A stretch of 37,528 nucleotides of DNA from Mannheimia indoligenes (GTDB lineage Bacteria; Pseudomonadota; Gammaproteobacteria; Enterobacterales; Pasteurellaceae), in the NCBI RefSeq assembly GCF_036880405.1, contig NZ_JBAJJM010000025.1, positions 1 through 37,528 on the forward strand. The letters are read 5' to 3'. Under the pieces are notes generated by a model. The model saw only the letters and a program-made list of their open reading frames with translations. It was not told the DNA's origin and searched no databases. The translations under genes were made by a program, and so were the position numbers. Shown here piece by piece: positions 16,858-25,513 of the stretch (within the stretch, counting starts at the first letter, position 1; every line of letters starts with the position of its first letter).

Positions 16858-16883
16858 ACCGTTTACAAAATAAGGATAAAAAA

Positions 16884-17180
16884 ATGCAATCAAAAGCCGT
16901 GAATTTACAAGACTTACCACAAGCAAAATTAAAAGATTTATTAGAGTTTCCGTGCAATTTCACTTTTAAAGTAGTGGGAGCAAACCGTGCAGATTTAGTT
17001 GATGATGTAGTGGTGGTTACCCAAAAATATGCCAAAGGCGATTACAACCCTCGTGAACAAAAAAGCTCTAAAGGAACATATAACTCTGTTTCTATTGATA
17101 TCATTGCGGAAAATATCGAGCAAGTAGAAACGCTCTACACAGAACTTGCTAAAATTAACGGCGTAAGAATGGTGTTATAA
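16884..17180 (+). CDS. ybeD: UPF0250 / DUF493 protein YbeD
   Basis: 98 residues from MQSKAVNLQDLPQAKLKDLL. It is a small ferredoxin-like (ACT-like) fold protein of the YbeD family, function not established, conserved between dacA and lipB. The frame is open from a GTG at 16800, but that would translate the uptake-sequence stem. The ATG at 16884 has a TAAGGA ribosome site and gives the usual family start. Confidence 0.93.
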   Translation: MQSKAVNLQDLPQAKLKDLLEFPCNFTFKVVGANRADLVDDVVVVTQKYAKGDYNPREQKSSKGTYNSVSIDIIAENIEQVETLYTELAKINGVRMVL

Positions 17181-17183
17181 GTA

Positions 17184-17213
17184 AGGGCGAATTGTATTCG
17201 CCCTCAATTTTTC
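17184..17213 (+). terminator. Terminator-like hairpin between ybeD and lipB
   Basis: AGGGCGAAT (17184-17192), a 3-base TGT loop and ATTCGCCCT (17196-17204) form a perfect 9-bp stem followed by CAATTTTT. A near-identical stem follows lipA. Confidence 0.75.
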
Positions 17214-17239
17214 AATAACGTTACGTTGGAAAATAGAAA

Positions 17240-17893
17240 ATGAAATTGATTATTCGCCAACTTGGCATTCAACCTTACGAAGACATTTGGCATCAAATGC
17301 AAGCCTTCACAGATGGGCGTGATGAGAACACGCTTGATGAAATCTGGCTGGTTCAGCACCCTGCCGTGTTTACACAAGGTTCGGCAGGTAAACCTGAACA
17401 TCTGCTGAATTCAACTAATATTCCTGTGGTGCAAAGTGATCGTGGAGGGCAAATTACTTATCACGGCGAAGGGCAGCAGATTATGTATGTGCTGATTGAT
17501 ATCAAGCGACTGAAATCTCAAGGTAGAGAGGTATCGGTTCGAGATTTAGTTACAGCACTGGAGCAAACGGTCGTGAAAACGCTTGCTGATTATGGCATTG
17601 AGAGCTATCCAAAAGCTGATGCACCGGGTGTTTATGTGAATGAGAAAAAAATCTGCTCGCTTGGTTTACGCATTCGTAAAGGTTGCTCTTTTCACGGCTT
17701 GGCTCTCAATATTAATATGGATTTAACGCCTTTTAGAAACATTAATCCTTGCGGTTACGCAGGGCTTGAAATGTGCCAATTGAGTGAGCTAATCAACCAC
17801 AAGGATTTAACTTGTGAAGAGGTTTCTCCCAAATTAGTCGCCCACTTTAGTGCGATTTTGGGCTATAATGACATACAATTTATTAACAACTAG
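17240..17893 (+). CDS. lipB: Octanoyl-ACP:protein N-octanoyltransferase LipB
   Basis: 217 residues. Family motifs are the DRGGQITYHGEGQQ segment (67-80), KKICSLGLRIRKGCSFHGLA with the catalytic lysine near 137, and NPCGYAGLEM with the catalytic Cys171. It moves the octanoyl group from acyl-carrier protein to lipoyl domains of 2-oxoacid dehydrogenases, and LipA then inserts sulfur. It lies 14 bases before lipA. Confidence 0.97.
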   Translation: MKLIIRQLGIQPYEDIWHQMQAFTDGRDENTLDEIWLVQHPAVFTQGSAGKPEHLLNSTNIPVVQSDRGGQITYHGEGQQIMYVLIDIKRLKSQGREVSVRDLVTALEQTVVKTLADYGIESYPKADAPGVYVNEKKICSLGLRIRKGCSFHGLALNINMDLTPFRNINPCGYAGLEMCQLSELINHKDLTCEEVSPKLVAHFSAILGYNDIQFINN

Positions 17894-17907
17894 GATATAA
17901 AATTTTA

Positions 17908-18903
17908 ATGGTTACGGCTACAGCTCAAGTTACGGCAAAAAAAATGAGCCCTTTTAAAATGGAAAAAGGGGTGAAATATCGTGATGCCGCCAAAACCTCA
18001 GTGATTCAGGTGCGAAATATCGACCCTGACCAAGAATTACTCAAAAAACCGGAATGGATGAAAATCAAGCTGCCGGCAAACTCGGCAAAAATTGATAGCA
18101 TCAAAAATGGTATGCGTAGGCACGGTTTGCACTCGGTGTGTGAAGAGGCTTCTTGTCCAAACTTACACGAATGTTTCAATCACGGCACGGCAACCTTTAT
18201 GATTATGGGGGCAATTTGTACCCGTCGCTGCCCATTCTGTGATGTGGCACACGGAAAGCCACTCCCACTTGATCCTGATGAACCACGCAAAGTAGCAGAA
18301 ACTGTGCAGGATATGAAACTCAAATATGTGGTGATTACCTCGGTGGATCGTGATGATTTGCCGGATCGTGGTGCGGCTCATTTCTCGGCAACGGTACGTG
18401 AAATCAAAGCGTTAAATCCAAACTGCAAAGTGGAAATTTTAGTACCAGACTTCCGTGGACGAGTGGAACAAGCGGTCGAAATTCTGAAACAAAATCCGCC
18501 TGATGTGTTCAACCACAACTTGGAAAATGTACCACGCTTATACCGCGAAGTTCGTCCGGGAGCAGATTATAAATGGTCGTTAGAGTTGCTGAAAATCTTC
18601 AAACAAGAGTTTCCTGATATCCCAACCAAATCAGGTTTAATGGTGGGGCTTGGCGAAACTAACGAAGAAATTTTAGAAGTAATGCAAGATTTACGCGACC
18701 ACGGTGTAACAATGCTGACCATCGGTCAATATCTACAACCGAGCCGCCACCACCTCAAAGTGGAACGTTACGTTCCGCCGGCAGAGTTTGATATGTTCCG
18801 TGAAGAGGCTGAAAAAATGGGCTTTGAACACGCAGCCTGCGGACCATTTGTCCGCTCTTCCTACCACGCAGACTTACAAGCAAAAGGCGAATTGGTGAAA
18901 TAA
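17908..18903 (+). CDS. lipA: Lipoyl synthase LipA (radical SAM)
   Basis: 331 residues. It carries the auxiliary cluster cysteines C78, C83 and C89 (CX4CX5C) and the radical SAM cysteines C104, C108 and C111 (CX3CX2C). The C terminus ACGPFVRSSYHADLQAKG holds the serine ligand motif RSSY. It inserts two sulfur atoms into octanoyl-lysine. The protein is about ten residues longer than the H. influenzae and E. coli enzymes. An internal ATG at codon 13 (17944) would restore the usual length, so the start at 17908 is not certain. One exact uptake sequence lies within it at 18468. Confidence 0.97.
   Translation: MVTATAQVTAKKMSPFKMEKGVKYRDAAKTSVIQVRNIDPDQELLKKPEWMKIKLPANSAKIDSIKNGMRRHGLHSVCEEASCPNLHECFNHGTATFMIMGAICTRRCPFCDVAHGKPLPLDPDEPRKVAETVQDMKLKYVVITSVDRDDLPDRGAAHFSATVREIKALNPNCKVEILVPDFRGRVEQAVEILKQNPPDVFNHNLENVPRLYREVRPGADYKWSLELLKIFKQEFPDIPTKSGLMVGLGETNEEILEVMQDLRDHGVTMLTIGQYLQPSRHHLKVERYVPPAEFDMFREEAEKMGFEHAACGPFVRSSYHADLQAKGELVK
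18468..18476 (+). repeat. DNA uptake sequence core in lipA
   Basis: Exact ACAAGCGGT, followed by TCGAAATT. Confidence 0.7.
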
Positions 18904-18910
18904 TATCGAT

Positions 18911-18940
18911 AAGGGTGAATATTATTCGCCCTTTGTTTTT
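18911..18940 (+). terminator. Rho-independent terminator after lipA
   Basis: Stem AAGGGTGAAT / ATTCGCCCTT (18911-18920 with 18924-18933, one G-T pair), then GTTTTT. It ends the envelope/lipoate block. Confidence 0.85.
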
Positions 18941-18968
18941 GCTATTTGCAAAGTTTTAGGAAAATATC

Positions 18969-18977
18969 ACCGCTTGT
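18969..18977 (-). repeat. DNA uptake sequence core between lipA and acpH
   Basis: Exact ACCGCTTGT in the roughly 190-bp gap between lipA and acpH, with TTTGCAAA in the expected place at 18951-18958. Nothing else clear is seen in the remainder of the gap. Confidence 0.75.
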
Positions 18978-19091
18978 AGCTTCTCTACTTTATCCTTCCA
19001 TAAATTGATGTCGTATAAATTTTTGTTGAGAATTACGATCAGACAGGATAAGAGAAAAGATCTATAAATTCAAGGACATCCGAGATAATCG

Positions 19092-19691
19092 CTAAAGTAT
19101 TCTGCTAAATTCTTGGATTGCTCTCTCTTTTACTATGAAAAATTCTTTAATCGACATTTCTTCTAAAAGGGTATAATTTTTCTGAATTTCGCTCACAGCA
19201 TTTCTTAAAATGTATCCCTTTTTAACTCTTGATGACATTCCTAAGAATACTTTTTCTAAAAAAACCAAGTCAGCATAACTACTCAATGCATTGCGAGCTT
19301 CCAGCCAATTAAACATTGGCATAAAGTTTTCAGGAAAAATGGCTCGATGTTGATTGATTTGTTGAAAGATTTTGCTTTGAATTGCATTCAAATCTTTACC
19401 AAATAATGATTGAAAATTTTTAGCCAAAAAATGATCAATCATAATATCTGATACAATGCCTTTATAAAGTCCGAAGCTATCTCGTAGTAATCTAGCGGTT
19501 AAACTATCTTGTCTGTCGCAAATTTTATCAATTAGGCGGTGCAATACGACACCGCTTTTTAAATCATCAGCTAAGTCAAGGTTGTGAATTAAGCCTTTAT
19601 AAAAATCGCCGGAAAAATTGCCATATAAGGTTTGCTGGTTGGTTTTTGCATCAATTTCAAACGAAATTAATGAGTGAGCAAGAAAATTCAT
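19092..19691 (-). CDS. acpH: Acyl carrier protein phosphodiesterase (AcpH family)
   Basis: 199 residues (E. coli AcpH has 193). It begins MNFLAHSLISF and has SGDFYKGL near 28-35, VVLHRLIDKICD near 48-59 and VSDIMIDHFLAKNF near 79-92. These supply the HD-domain-like His/Asp metal ligands. It removes the phosphopantetheine arm from holo-ACP. Its ATG directly abuts the modF stop (TAAATG), so it is translationally coupled to modF. The sequence is rather divergent from E. coli, hence less than full confidence. Confidence 0.88.
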   Translation of the reverse strand: MNFLAHSLISFEIDAKTNQQTLYGNFSGDFYKGLIHNLDLADDLKSGVVLHRLIDKICDRQDSLTARLLRDSFGLYKGIVSDIMIDHFLAKNFQSLFGKDLNAIQSKIFQQINQHRAIFPENFMPMFNWLEARNALSSYADLVFLEKVFLGMSSRVKKGYILRNAVSEIQKNYTLLEEMSIKEFFIVKERAIQEFSRIL

Positions 19692-21167
19692 TTATGCCCC
19701 GAGTTCTGTTTGCTGATATTCATATCCAAACTCATTCGTTTCCCCTTTCGCCACAAATTCAAACAGATGCGTGATGCAGTTTGGGGCATCGCTGTCTTGA
19801 TGGGAAACAAACAAAAGCTGGGTTTGGCTGTTATTGACGAGCTGTTCGATAAACTGTTTCACCAGTTTGCGGTTAATGCCGTCCAAGCCTTGCAGCGGTT
19901 CGTCCAAAATTAAAATCGGTGGGTGTTTAACCATTGCTCGGGTAATCAAAAGTAAGCGTTGTTGCCCCCACGAGAGCGAGCGGAACGGTTTTTTCGCCAC
20001 GTTCGCCAAATTCAGCCGTTCCAGCCACTCCATTGCTTTGAGCTGTAAGCTGTTTGGGATCTGCTGATAAACGCCAATGCTGTCGAAAAAGCCGGAAATA
20101 ATCACATCAATCGCCGCACAATTTACCCGATAATCCATATGTAATTGACTGCTGACGTAGCCGATATTTTTCTTAATATCCCAAATGGTTTCGCCGCTGC
20201 CTCGTTGGCGACCGAACAGGCGGATTTTGTTGGCGTAAGCTTGCGGGTGATCGCCGGTAATAATTGACAGCAGGGTTGATTTACCCGCCCCATTTGGTCC
20301 TTTAATCCACCAATGTTGTTTAGGGTGAACCGTCCAGCTGAGATTATCTAAAATCTTCTTCTCTCCATATTGGATATTCACATTTTCCAGCTCAAACGGA
20401 TTGATATTTTCAGGTAGAGAAGTAAGTGGAGCAGCACTTTCCGGCAGTGGTACATTTACATTTTCTTCTGCAAATTTTAGCTGAGAATAGACCGCTTGTT
20501 GTTCGATTTCTGCTCGATGACCTTGCAAAATCAGTGATAAGTTATCTAACAAGGCAATATGATCAGCGGCATCAGGAATGTCATTGAAACGGTTGACAAT
20601 CAGGACCAACGCCATTTTTGAGGGAAGTTCGGAAACTAATTGCGTCCAATACCTTACAGATTGCTGATCTAAGCCTTCAAATGGTTCATCTAAAATCAGT
20701 AAATCAGGCTCACTGACTAACATTTGGCAAAATAGCACTTTACGGCTTTCGCCTGTGGAGAGATGAATAAAAGGGCGATCCAGTAAGTACTGAATATGCA
20801 GTTTTGCTGCATATTCCTCACATAATGCGGTTTTAGAGCTACCGTTTAAAATCACTTGGCGTGCGGTTAAGCCGAAGTCATCGGGGGAGATAGTATCGTT
20901 GTTACGATCTTTGAAAATCTGCTCAATAATTTTTTGTTGTTGCTCGAAAGAGAGTAGCTGAATATTTTGAAAGCGGTTTTCATATTGCCCTGAATATAGC
21001 GAGAGTTTGCCTTGTAAGGCAAGAGAAAAAGCTGTTTTGCCCGAGCCGTTGCCGCCTACAATTACCCAAAAGGTATTTGGTTGAATAGTGAGTTCATCAA
21101 TGGTTAGCTTTTGATGTTCAGCAAGCGAAAATTGAGCATCTTTAATGGTTAAATGTTGTGAGTGCAT
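19692..21167 (-). CDS. modF: Duplicated ATP-binding cassette protein ModF
   Basis: 491 residues, almost the same as E. coli ModF (490). Two complete ABC domains in one chain: Walker A GGNGSGKT (about 38-45) and GPNGAGKS in the second half, signatures LSTGESRK and LSWGQQRL, Walker B LLILDEPFEGLD and ILILDEPLQGLD. There is no transmembrane part. The molybdate link is from E. coli gene context; no modABC or modE is visible here, so the partner and function are unknown. An exact uptake sequence lies inside at 20491. It sits 18 bases after fmt. Confidence 0.88.
   Translation of the reverse strand: MHSQHLTIKDAQFSLAEHQKLTIDELTIQPNTFWVIVGGNGSGKTAFSLALQGKLSLYSGQYENRFQNIQLLSFEQQQKIIEQIFKDRNNDTISPDDFGLTARQVILNGSSKTALCEEYAAKLHIQYLLDRPFIHLSTGESRKVLFCQMLVSEPDLLILDEPFEGLDQQSVRYWTQLVSELPSKMALVLIVNRFNDIPDAADHIALLDNLSLILQGHRAEIEQQAVYSQLKFAEENVNVPLPESAAPLTSLPENINPFELENVNIQYGEKKILDNLSWTVHPKQHWWIKGPNGAGKSTLLSIITGDHPQAYANKIRLFGRQRGSGETIWDIKKNIGYVSSQLHMDYRVNCAAIDVIISGFFDSIGVYQQIPNSLQLKAMEWLERLNLANVAKKPFRSLSWGQQRLLLITRAMVKHPPILILDEPLQGLDGINRKLVKQFIEQLVNNSQTQLLFVSHQDSDAPNCITHLFEFVAKGETNEFGYEYQQTELGA
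20491..20499 (-). repeat. DNA uptake sequence core in modF
   Basis: Exact ACCGCTTGT, with GCAAATTTTAG about 20 bases before it. Confidence 0.7.
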
Positions 21168-21185
21168 ATTTATTTTTCTCTGAAA

Positions 21186-22136
21186 TTAAAGTTGTTCGCC
21201 TACTTTAAACCAATCCGCTCTACCATTGAGGAAATCTTGCACCAACATTGGTTTTTTGCCTGCGGGTTGAAGTTGAGTGATATTCAACACACCCTCTTGA
21301 GTTGCAATTTGAATGCCTGTTTTATCTACACTTAAGATTGTGCCAGTGGGCTTGTTTTGATGAGGTAAGACAGTTGCTTGGTAAACTTTAATGCTTTGTT
21401 CAATTCCTTCCACCTCTAACGTTAAAAAACTAATAGGCCACGGGTTGAAGGCTCGGATATTACGCTCTAGCTGTATAGCAGATAAATTCCAATCCAATTT
21501 TGCTTCTTCTTTAGAAAGTTTCTCCGCATAGTTAGATTGGCTTTCGTCTTGCTTTTCCGCTTTGAATGTCTGATTTTCTAAGCCATTTAATACCTCAAGT
21601 AACGCAGGAGGAGCAAGCTCGGCAAGTTTGGCGTAAAGTGAGGCGGAGGTTTCATTAGGCTCAATCGGTGTTGTTACTTTATGTAGCATATCGCCAGTGT
21701 CTAAGCCAATGTCCATTTGCATAATGGTTACACCTGTTTCAGTATCCCCCGCCCAGATAGCACGCTGAATTGGAGCTGCTCCACGCCAACGTGGCAAGAG
21801 TGAACCGTGAACATTTAAGCAACCATATTTAGGGGCATTTAATACCACTTCAGGCAATATTAAACCGTAAGCTACTACCACCATTACATCCGCATTTAAG
21901 GCTTTAAGTTCTGCTTGAGCTTCTTCTTTACGGAGCGATTTCGGTTGAAAAACAGGAATGTTATGAGCTTCAGCAAGCTGTTTTACCGGGCTTGCTTGTA
22001 ATTTTTTGCCTCGTCCAGCCGGTTTATCCGGTTGGGTGTAAACGGCAATCACGTTATGTTCGGAATTTAATAAAGCTTGTAAATGTTGAGCGGCAAAATC
22101 AGGCGTGCCGGCAAAGATAATATTGAGTTTTGACAT
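21186..22136 (-). CDS. fmt: Methionyl-tRNA formyltransferase
   Basis: 316 residues. Catalytic residues are N108, H110 and D146, seen in CLNVHGSLLPRWRGAAPIQR and MDIGLDTGDM. An N-terminal formyltransferase domain (1 to about 190) is followed by a C-terminal OB-like tRNA-binding domain (about 205-312). It formylates initiator Met-tRNA with 10-formyl-THF. Its usual neighbours def and rsmB are absent; it heads a fmt-modF-acpH cluster instead. Confidence 0.97.
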   Translation of the reverse strand: MSKLNIIFAGTPDFAAQHLQALLNSEHNVIAVYTQPDKPAGRGKKLQASPVKQLAEAHNIPVFQPKSLRKEEAQAELKALNADVMVVVAYGLILPEVVLNAPKYGCLNVHGSLLPRWRGAAPIQRAIWAGDTETGVTIMQMDIGLDTGDMLHKVTTPIEPNETSASLYAKLAELAPPALLEVLNGLENQTFKAEKQDESQSNYAEKLSKEEAKLDWNLSAIQLERNIRAFNPWPISFLTLEVEGIEQSIKVYQATVLPHQNKPTGTILSVDKTGIQIATQEGVLNITQLQPAGKKPMLVQDFLNGRADWFKVGEQL

Positions 22137-22209
22137 AGTGTATTTGTTCAGTTATCAATGAAAGGGTTATTAAACCACTAAACAGCACAAATAAAAAGTG
22201 GCTTTAATG

Positions 22210-22218
22210 TGGTATTAT
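22210..22218 (+). promoter_or_regulatory. Extended -10 promoter candidate for yigZ-trkH-hemG
   Basis: TGGTATTAT (TG-N-TATTAT) lies 30 bases before the yigZ start in the 111-bp divergent gap with fmt. No obvious -35. Confidence 0.5.
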
Positions 22219-22247
22219 TACAAGGTTAAAATTAAGAGATACAAACA

Positions 22248-22859
22248 ATGGAATTTTTTATCCCCAAAGCGGATACAATTTTTGAAGAAGAGATTAAAAA
22301 AAGCCGTTTTATTACCTATCTCCGCCATACAGAAGGAATGGAGCAGGCAAAGGCATTTTGGCAAGAGATGAAAATGTTGCATCCGCACGCTCGCCACTGG
22401 TGTTGGGCAACAGTTGCCGGCACGCCGAATGATTCCCAACAATACGGCTTTTCTGATGATGGCGAACCTTCAGGCACAGCAGGTAAGCCTATGCTCAATT
22501 ACTTATTGGGATCGGGCTTGGGAGAAATTACTGCGGTGGTGGTGCGATATTACGGAGGCATTCAGCTTGGCACCGGTGGGTTGGTAAAAGCTTACGGCAA
22601 CGGCGTTCAGCAGGCATTATTGCAACTAGAGCGAGTTCGCAAAGTTTTGCGAAAAAACTACCGCTTGCAGTGTGAATATGAGCAGTTTAATACCATTTCG
22701 CATCTAATTAGCGGACGAGATATTGATATTATAGAGCAACATTTTGGGGAGAAAGTGGATTTATTGCTCGCTTTTAACCCGATAGACTTTGAGCCATTTT
22801 CTGATGAGCTTACCCAGCGTTTTTCGGGCAAACTGACTTTAATTAAAGAAGATATCTAA
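22248..22859 (+). CDS. yigZ: YigZ / IMPACT family protein
   Basis: 203 residues. It has the UPF0029 N-terminal domain with HPHARHWCWA, FSDDGEPSGTAGKPML and VVVRYYGGIQLGTGGLVKAYG, then a DUF1949-type ferredoxin-like C-terminal domain. The eukaryotic relative IMPACT is linked to translation control; the bacterial role is unproved. It heads an apparent operon with trkH and hemG, an order also found in E. coli. Confidence 0.93.
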   Translation: MEFFIPKADTIFEEEIKKSRFITYLRHTEGMEQAKAFWQEMKMLHPHARHWCWATVAGTPNDSQQYGFSDDGEPSGTAGKPMLNYLLGSGLGEITAVVVRYYGGIQLGTGGLVKAYGNGVQQALLQLERVRKVLRKNYRLQCEYEQFNTISHLISGRDIDIIEQHFGEKVDLLLAFNPIDFEPFSDELTQRFSGKLTLIKEDI

Positions 22860-22862
22860 TTT

Positions 22863-24347
22863 ATGCAATTTTTTTCCATTATTCGTATTGTCGGCATTTT
22901 AGTGATGTGCTTTTCGTTCACAATGCTTGTGCCGGCAACAGTTGCCCTGATTTATGGCGATGGCGGTGGGCGAGCCTTTTTAGAAGCCTTTGCCTTGAAT
23001 TTTTTAGTCGGCACATTGCTTTGGTGGTTGTGTCGCCATAATAAAAATGAGCTACGCTCCCGAGAAGGTTTTTTAATTGTAGTTCTGTTCTGGGTCGTGT
23101 TAGGGCTGCTGGGGGCTGTGCCTTTTATTATTTTAGAAAACCCCGATCTCAATGTGGCGGAATCCATTTTTGAATCTTTTTCCGGCTTAACCACCACTGG
23201 GGCAACGGTAATTACAGGGTTAGATAGTCTCCCGAAAGCGATTTTGTTCTACCGCCAATTCTTACAATGGCTAGGCGGAATGGGGATCATCGTATTAGCG
23301 GTAGCAATTATCCCATTACTTGGTATTGGTGGAATGCAACTTTACCGTGCCGAAATGCCCGGTCCGCTCAAAGAGCAAAAAATGCGACCTCGTATTGCAG
23401 AAACGGCGAAAGCGTTGTGGATGATTTATCTCAGTTTAACTTTATTATGTGCTTTTGCCTTTTGGCTGGCAGGAATGAGTACCTTTGATGCGATTTCACA
23501 TAGTTTCTCAACGGTTTCGATTGGTGGATTTTCCACCCACGATGCCAGTATCGGCTACTTCAATAGCCCGGCGATTAACTATATTACTGTCTTTTTCTTA
23601 CTGCTTTCTGCCTGTAACTTTGCCTTGCATTTCGCAGTAATTGACCGCTTGCGTGATAAGCAATCCAGAAAAAGAGGGGATATTTTAAGTCGTCTTTACT
23701 GGGGCGATTACGAATTCCGCTTCTTCTTAATGGTACAATTTGGACTGTTTTTGGTTTGTACGATAGTGCTAATGGCGTACAGTTATTTTGATAATGCTTC
23801 GGTAACTATTAGCCAAGCGTTATTCCAATCGGTTTCGATTTCTACCACCGCAGGTTTTACTACCAATGATTTCAGCCAATGGTCTTCTTTTTTACCGACT
23901 TTGCTGGTGCTTGCATCATTTATTGGCGGTTGTGCCGGCTCAACAGGTGGAGGTTTGAAAGTAATTCGGGTATTGTTGCTCTATTTGCAAAGTAAACGTG
24001 AAATCCACCGTTATATCCACCCGAATGTAATTCAACCAATCAAATTAGGCAAACACGTGCTTTCGGAACGTGTTGTAGACGGCATTTGGGCGTTTTTTTC
24101 CGCCTATTTCTTTGTGTTTGTCGTTTGCTGGCTTGCCTCAATTGCTTGCGGAATGGAAACCTTTGATGCTTTAAATGCAGTGATTGCCACGCTCAATAAT
24201 TTAGGTCCTGCACTAGGTAGTGTGAGTAGCAACTTCACCCAAGTGCCGGACAGTGCCAAGCTGGTTCTCACTTTTGCTATGGTATGCGGGCGTTTGGAAG
24301 TATTTACCTTACTGGTTATTTTAAGCCCTGTATTTTGGAAAGACTAA
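22863..24347 (+). CDS. trkH: Trk potassium uptake membrane protein TrkH
   Basis: 494 residues (E. coli 483). The four-repeat pore layout is visible with selectivity-filter regions TTTGATVITG, STVSIGGFSTHD, STTAGFTTND and NNLGPALGS. It needs the cytoplasmic NAD-binding TrkA, not encoded here. It starts 3 bases after yigZ, and its stop overlaps the hemG start by one base. This tight packing implies translational coupling. Confidence 0.96.
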   Translation: MQFFSIIRIVGILVMCFSFTMLVPATVALIYGDGGGRAFLEAFALNFLVGTLLWWLCRHNKNELRSREGFLIVVLFWVVLGLLGAVPFIILENPDLNVAESIFESFSGLTTTGATVITGLDSLPKAILFYRQFLQWLGGMGIIVLAVAIIPLLGIGGMQLYRAEMPGPLKEQKMRPRIAETAKALWMIYLSLTLLCAFAFWLAGMSTFDAISHSFSTVSIGGFSTHDASIGYFNSPAINYITVFFLLLSACNFALHFAVIDRLRDKQSRKRGDILSRLYWGDYEFRFFLMVQFGLFLVCTIVLMAYSYFDNASVTISQALFQSVSISTTAGFTTNDFSQWSSFLPTLLVLASFIGGCAGSTGGGLKVIRVLLLYLQSKREIHRYIHPNVIQPIKLGKHVLSERVVDGIWAFFSAYFFVFVVCWLASIACGMETFDALNAVIATLNNLGPALGSVSSNFTQVPDSAKLVLTFAMVCGRLEVFTLLVILSPVFWKD

Positions 24348-24874
24348 TGAAAACTCTAATTCTCTATTTTACGACCGATGGTCAAACGAAAAAAATTGCC
24401 GAGCGACTGGCGGAAAACATCACTCACGAGGTTGAGTTGATTTCTCTCAAAGATCAAGCGGTCAATTTTGCCGAAAAAATTGCAAATGCCGATCAAATTG
24501 TGATTGGGGCTTCAATTCGCTATGGGCATTTTAATCCGTTGGTTTATCAGTTTGTGGAACGGCATTATGTGGCGTTAAATCAGAAGAAAACCGCTTTTTA
24601 CGGTGTGAATTTAACTGCTCGTAAAGAGAATCGAAGTACACCGGAAACTAATACCTACGTGCGTAAATTTTTAGCGAGGGTGAAATGGCATCCGACTGAT
24701 GTGGAAGTGTTTGCCGGAGCGTTACTTTATCCACGCTATACTTGGTTTGATCGTATGATGATTCGTTTTATTATGAAAATCACCAAAGGCGAAACGGACA
24801 CTCGCAAAGAATATGAATATACCAATTGGCAACAAGTAGAAAATTTTGGCAAAAAATTGAGCAACCGGTTATAA
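24347..24874 (+). CDS. hemG: Menaquinone-dependent protoporphyrinogen IX dehydrogenase HemG
   Basis: 175 residues from MKTLILYFTTDGQTKKIAERL, a flavodoxin-like FMN-binding N terminus. A long insertion region FYGVNLTARKENRSTPETNT (about 85-104) is typical of HemG. It oxidises protoporphyrinogen IX to protoporphyrin IX using a quinone, including menaquinone linked to fumarate reductase anaerobically. The frame is open upstream inside trkH, but the TAATG overlap at 24345-24349 gives the expected start. In E. coli this gene is followed by an rRNA operon; here mscL follows. Confidence 0.95.
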   Translation: MKTLILYFTTDGQTKKIAERLAENITHEVELISLKDQAVNFAEKIANADQIVIGASIRYGHFNPLVYQFVERHYVALNQKKTAFYGVNLTARKENRSTPETNTYVRKFLARVKWHPTDVEVFAGALLYPRYTWFDRMMIRFIMKITKGETDTRKEYEYTNWQQVENFGKKLSNRL

Positions 24875-24938
24875 TTCTAATGACTTAGATCAAAAAATGG
24901 GAATTTGAGTAATAGGTATAAATTTTCAAATTTTTGAT

Positions 24939-24944
24939 TATAAT
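24939..24944 (+). promoter_or_regulatory. -10 element of the mscL promoter
   Basis: Perfect TATAAT 61 bases before the mscL start. No -35 of good quality is at the usual spacing. The remainder of the hemG-mscL gap shows only a weak 5-bp stem at TCCTC/GAGGA. Confidence 0.5.
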
Positions 24945-25005
24945 AGCCGTCCTCTGATCTGATGAGGATCACATTTTAACCTAATTAAACTAAAGGAAAG
25001 CCCAA

Positions 25006-25401
25006 ATGAGTATTTTAAAAGAGTTTCGTGAATTTGCCGTAAAAGGCAATGTTGTTGATATGGCTGTCGGTGTGATCATCGGTGGAGCATTTGGTAAAAT
25101 CGTATCGTCATTAGTGAGCGATGTAGTTATGCCACCAATCGGTTGGTTAATCGGTGGTGTAGATTTCAAAGATCTTGCTATTGAAATTGCACCAGCTAAA
25201 GAAGGTGCGGAAGCCGTAATGCTTAAATACGGTGCATTTATCCAAAACGTATTTGATTTCTTAATTATCGCACTTGCTGTATTCGGTATGGTGAAAGTGA
25301 TTAATTCACTGAAGAAAGCTCCTGTTGTAGAAGAAGCACCTGCAGAGCCAACAGCAGAAGAGAAATTATTAACAGAAATCCGCGATTTATTGAAAAAATA
25401 A
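25006..25401 (+). CDS. mscL: Large-conductance mechanosensitive channel MscL
   Basis: 131 residues. N-terminal MSILKEFREFAVKGNVVDMAVGVI and the pore helix GGAFGKIVSSLVSDVVMPPIG are diagnostic. A second membrane helix (about 75-97) is followed by a charged C-terminal bundle EEKLLTEIRDLLKK. It opens under hypo-osmotic membrane tension. Strong AAGGAAA ribosome site. A perfect terminator follows. Confidence 0.98.
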   Translation: MSILKEFREFAVKGNVVDMAVGVIIGGAFGKIVSSLVSDVVMPPIGWLIGGVDFKDLAIEIAPAKEGAEAVMLKYGAFIQNVFDFLIIALAVFGMVKVINSLKKAPVVEEAPAEPTAEEKLLTEIRDLLKK

Positions 25402-25412
25402 TTATCTGATTT

Positions 25413-25450
25413 AAAAAGGCTATTTTAGAACTTACTAAAATAGCCTTTTT
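25413..25450. terminator. Terminator after mscL
   Basis: Perfect 16-bp stem (25413-25428 with 25435-25450), 6-base loop. It starts with A5 and ends with T5, so it could act on both strands. Confidence 0.9.
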
Positions 25451-25470
25451 ACTTTAGCTTTAGAAAATGA

Positions 25471-25498
25471 AAAAACCGACTATCGCTAGTCGGTTTTT
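25471..25498. terminator. Terminator after rpsT
   Basis: AAAAACCGACTA and TAGTCGGTTTTT form a perfect 12-bp stem with loop TCGC, 15 bases beyond the rpsT stop. Read on the minus strand it ends in a T run. Confidence 0.9.
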
Positions 25499-25513
25499 CA
25501 TATCTATTCGATA

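Noticed and set aside
16800..16883. Longer YbeD protein starting at a GTG
   Set aside because: It would encode the inverted uptake-sequence stem; ATG at 16884 has a good ribosome site.
24875..25005. rRNA operon after hemG as in E. coli
   Set aside because: The sequence after hemG leads directly to mscL with no boxA or 16S sequence; the rRNA leader is instead at the right edge.
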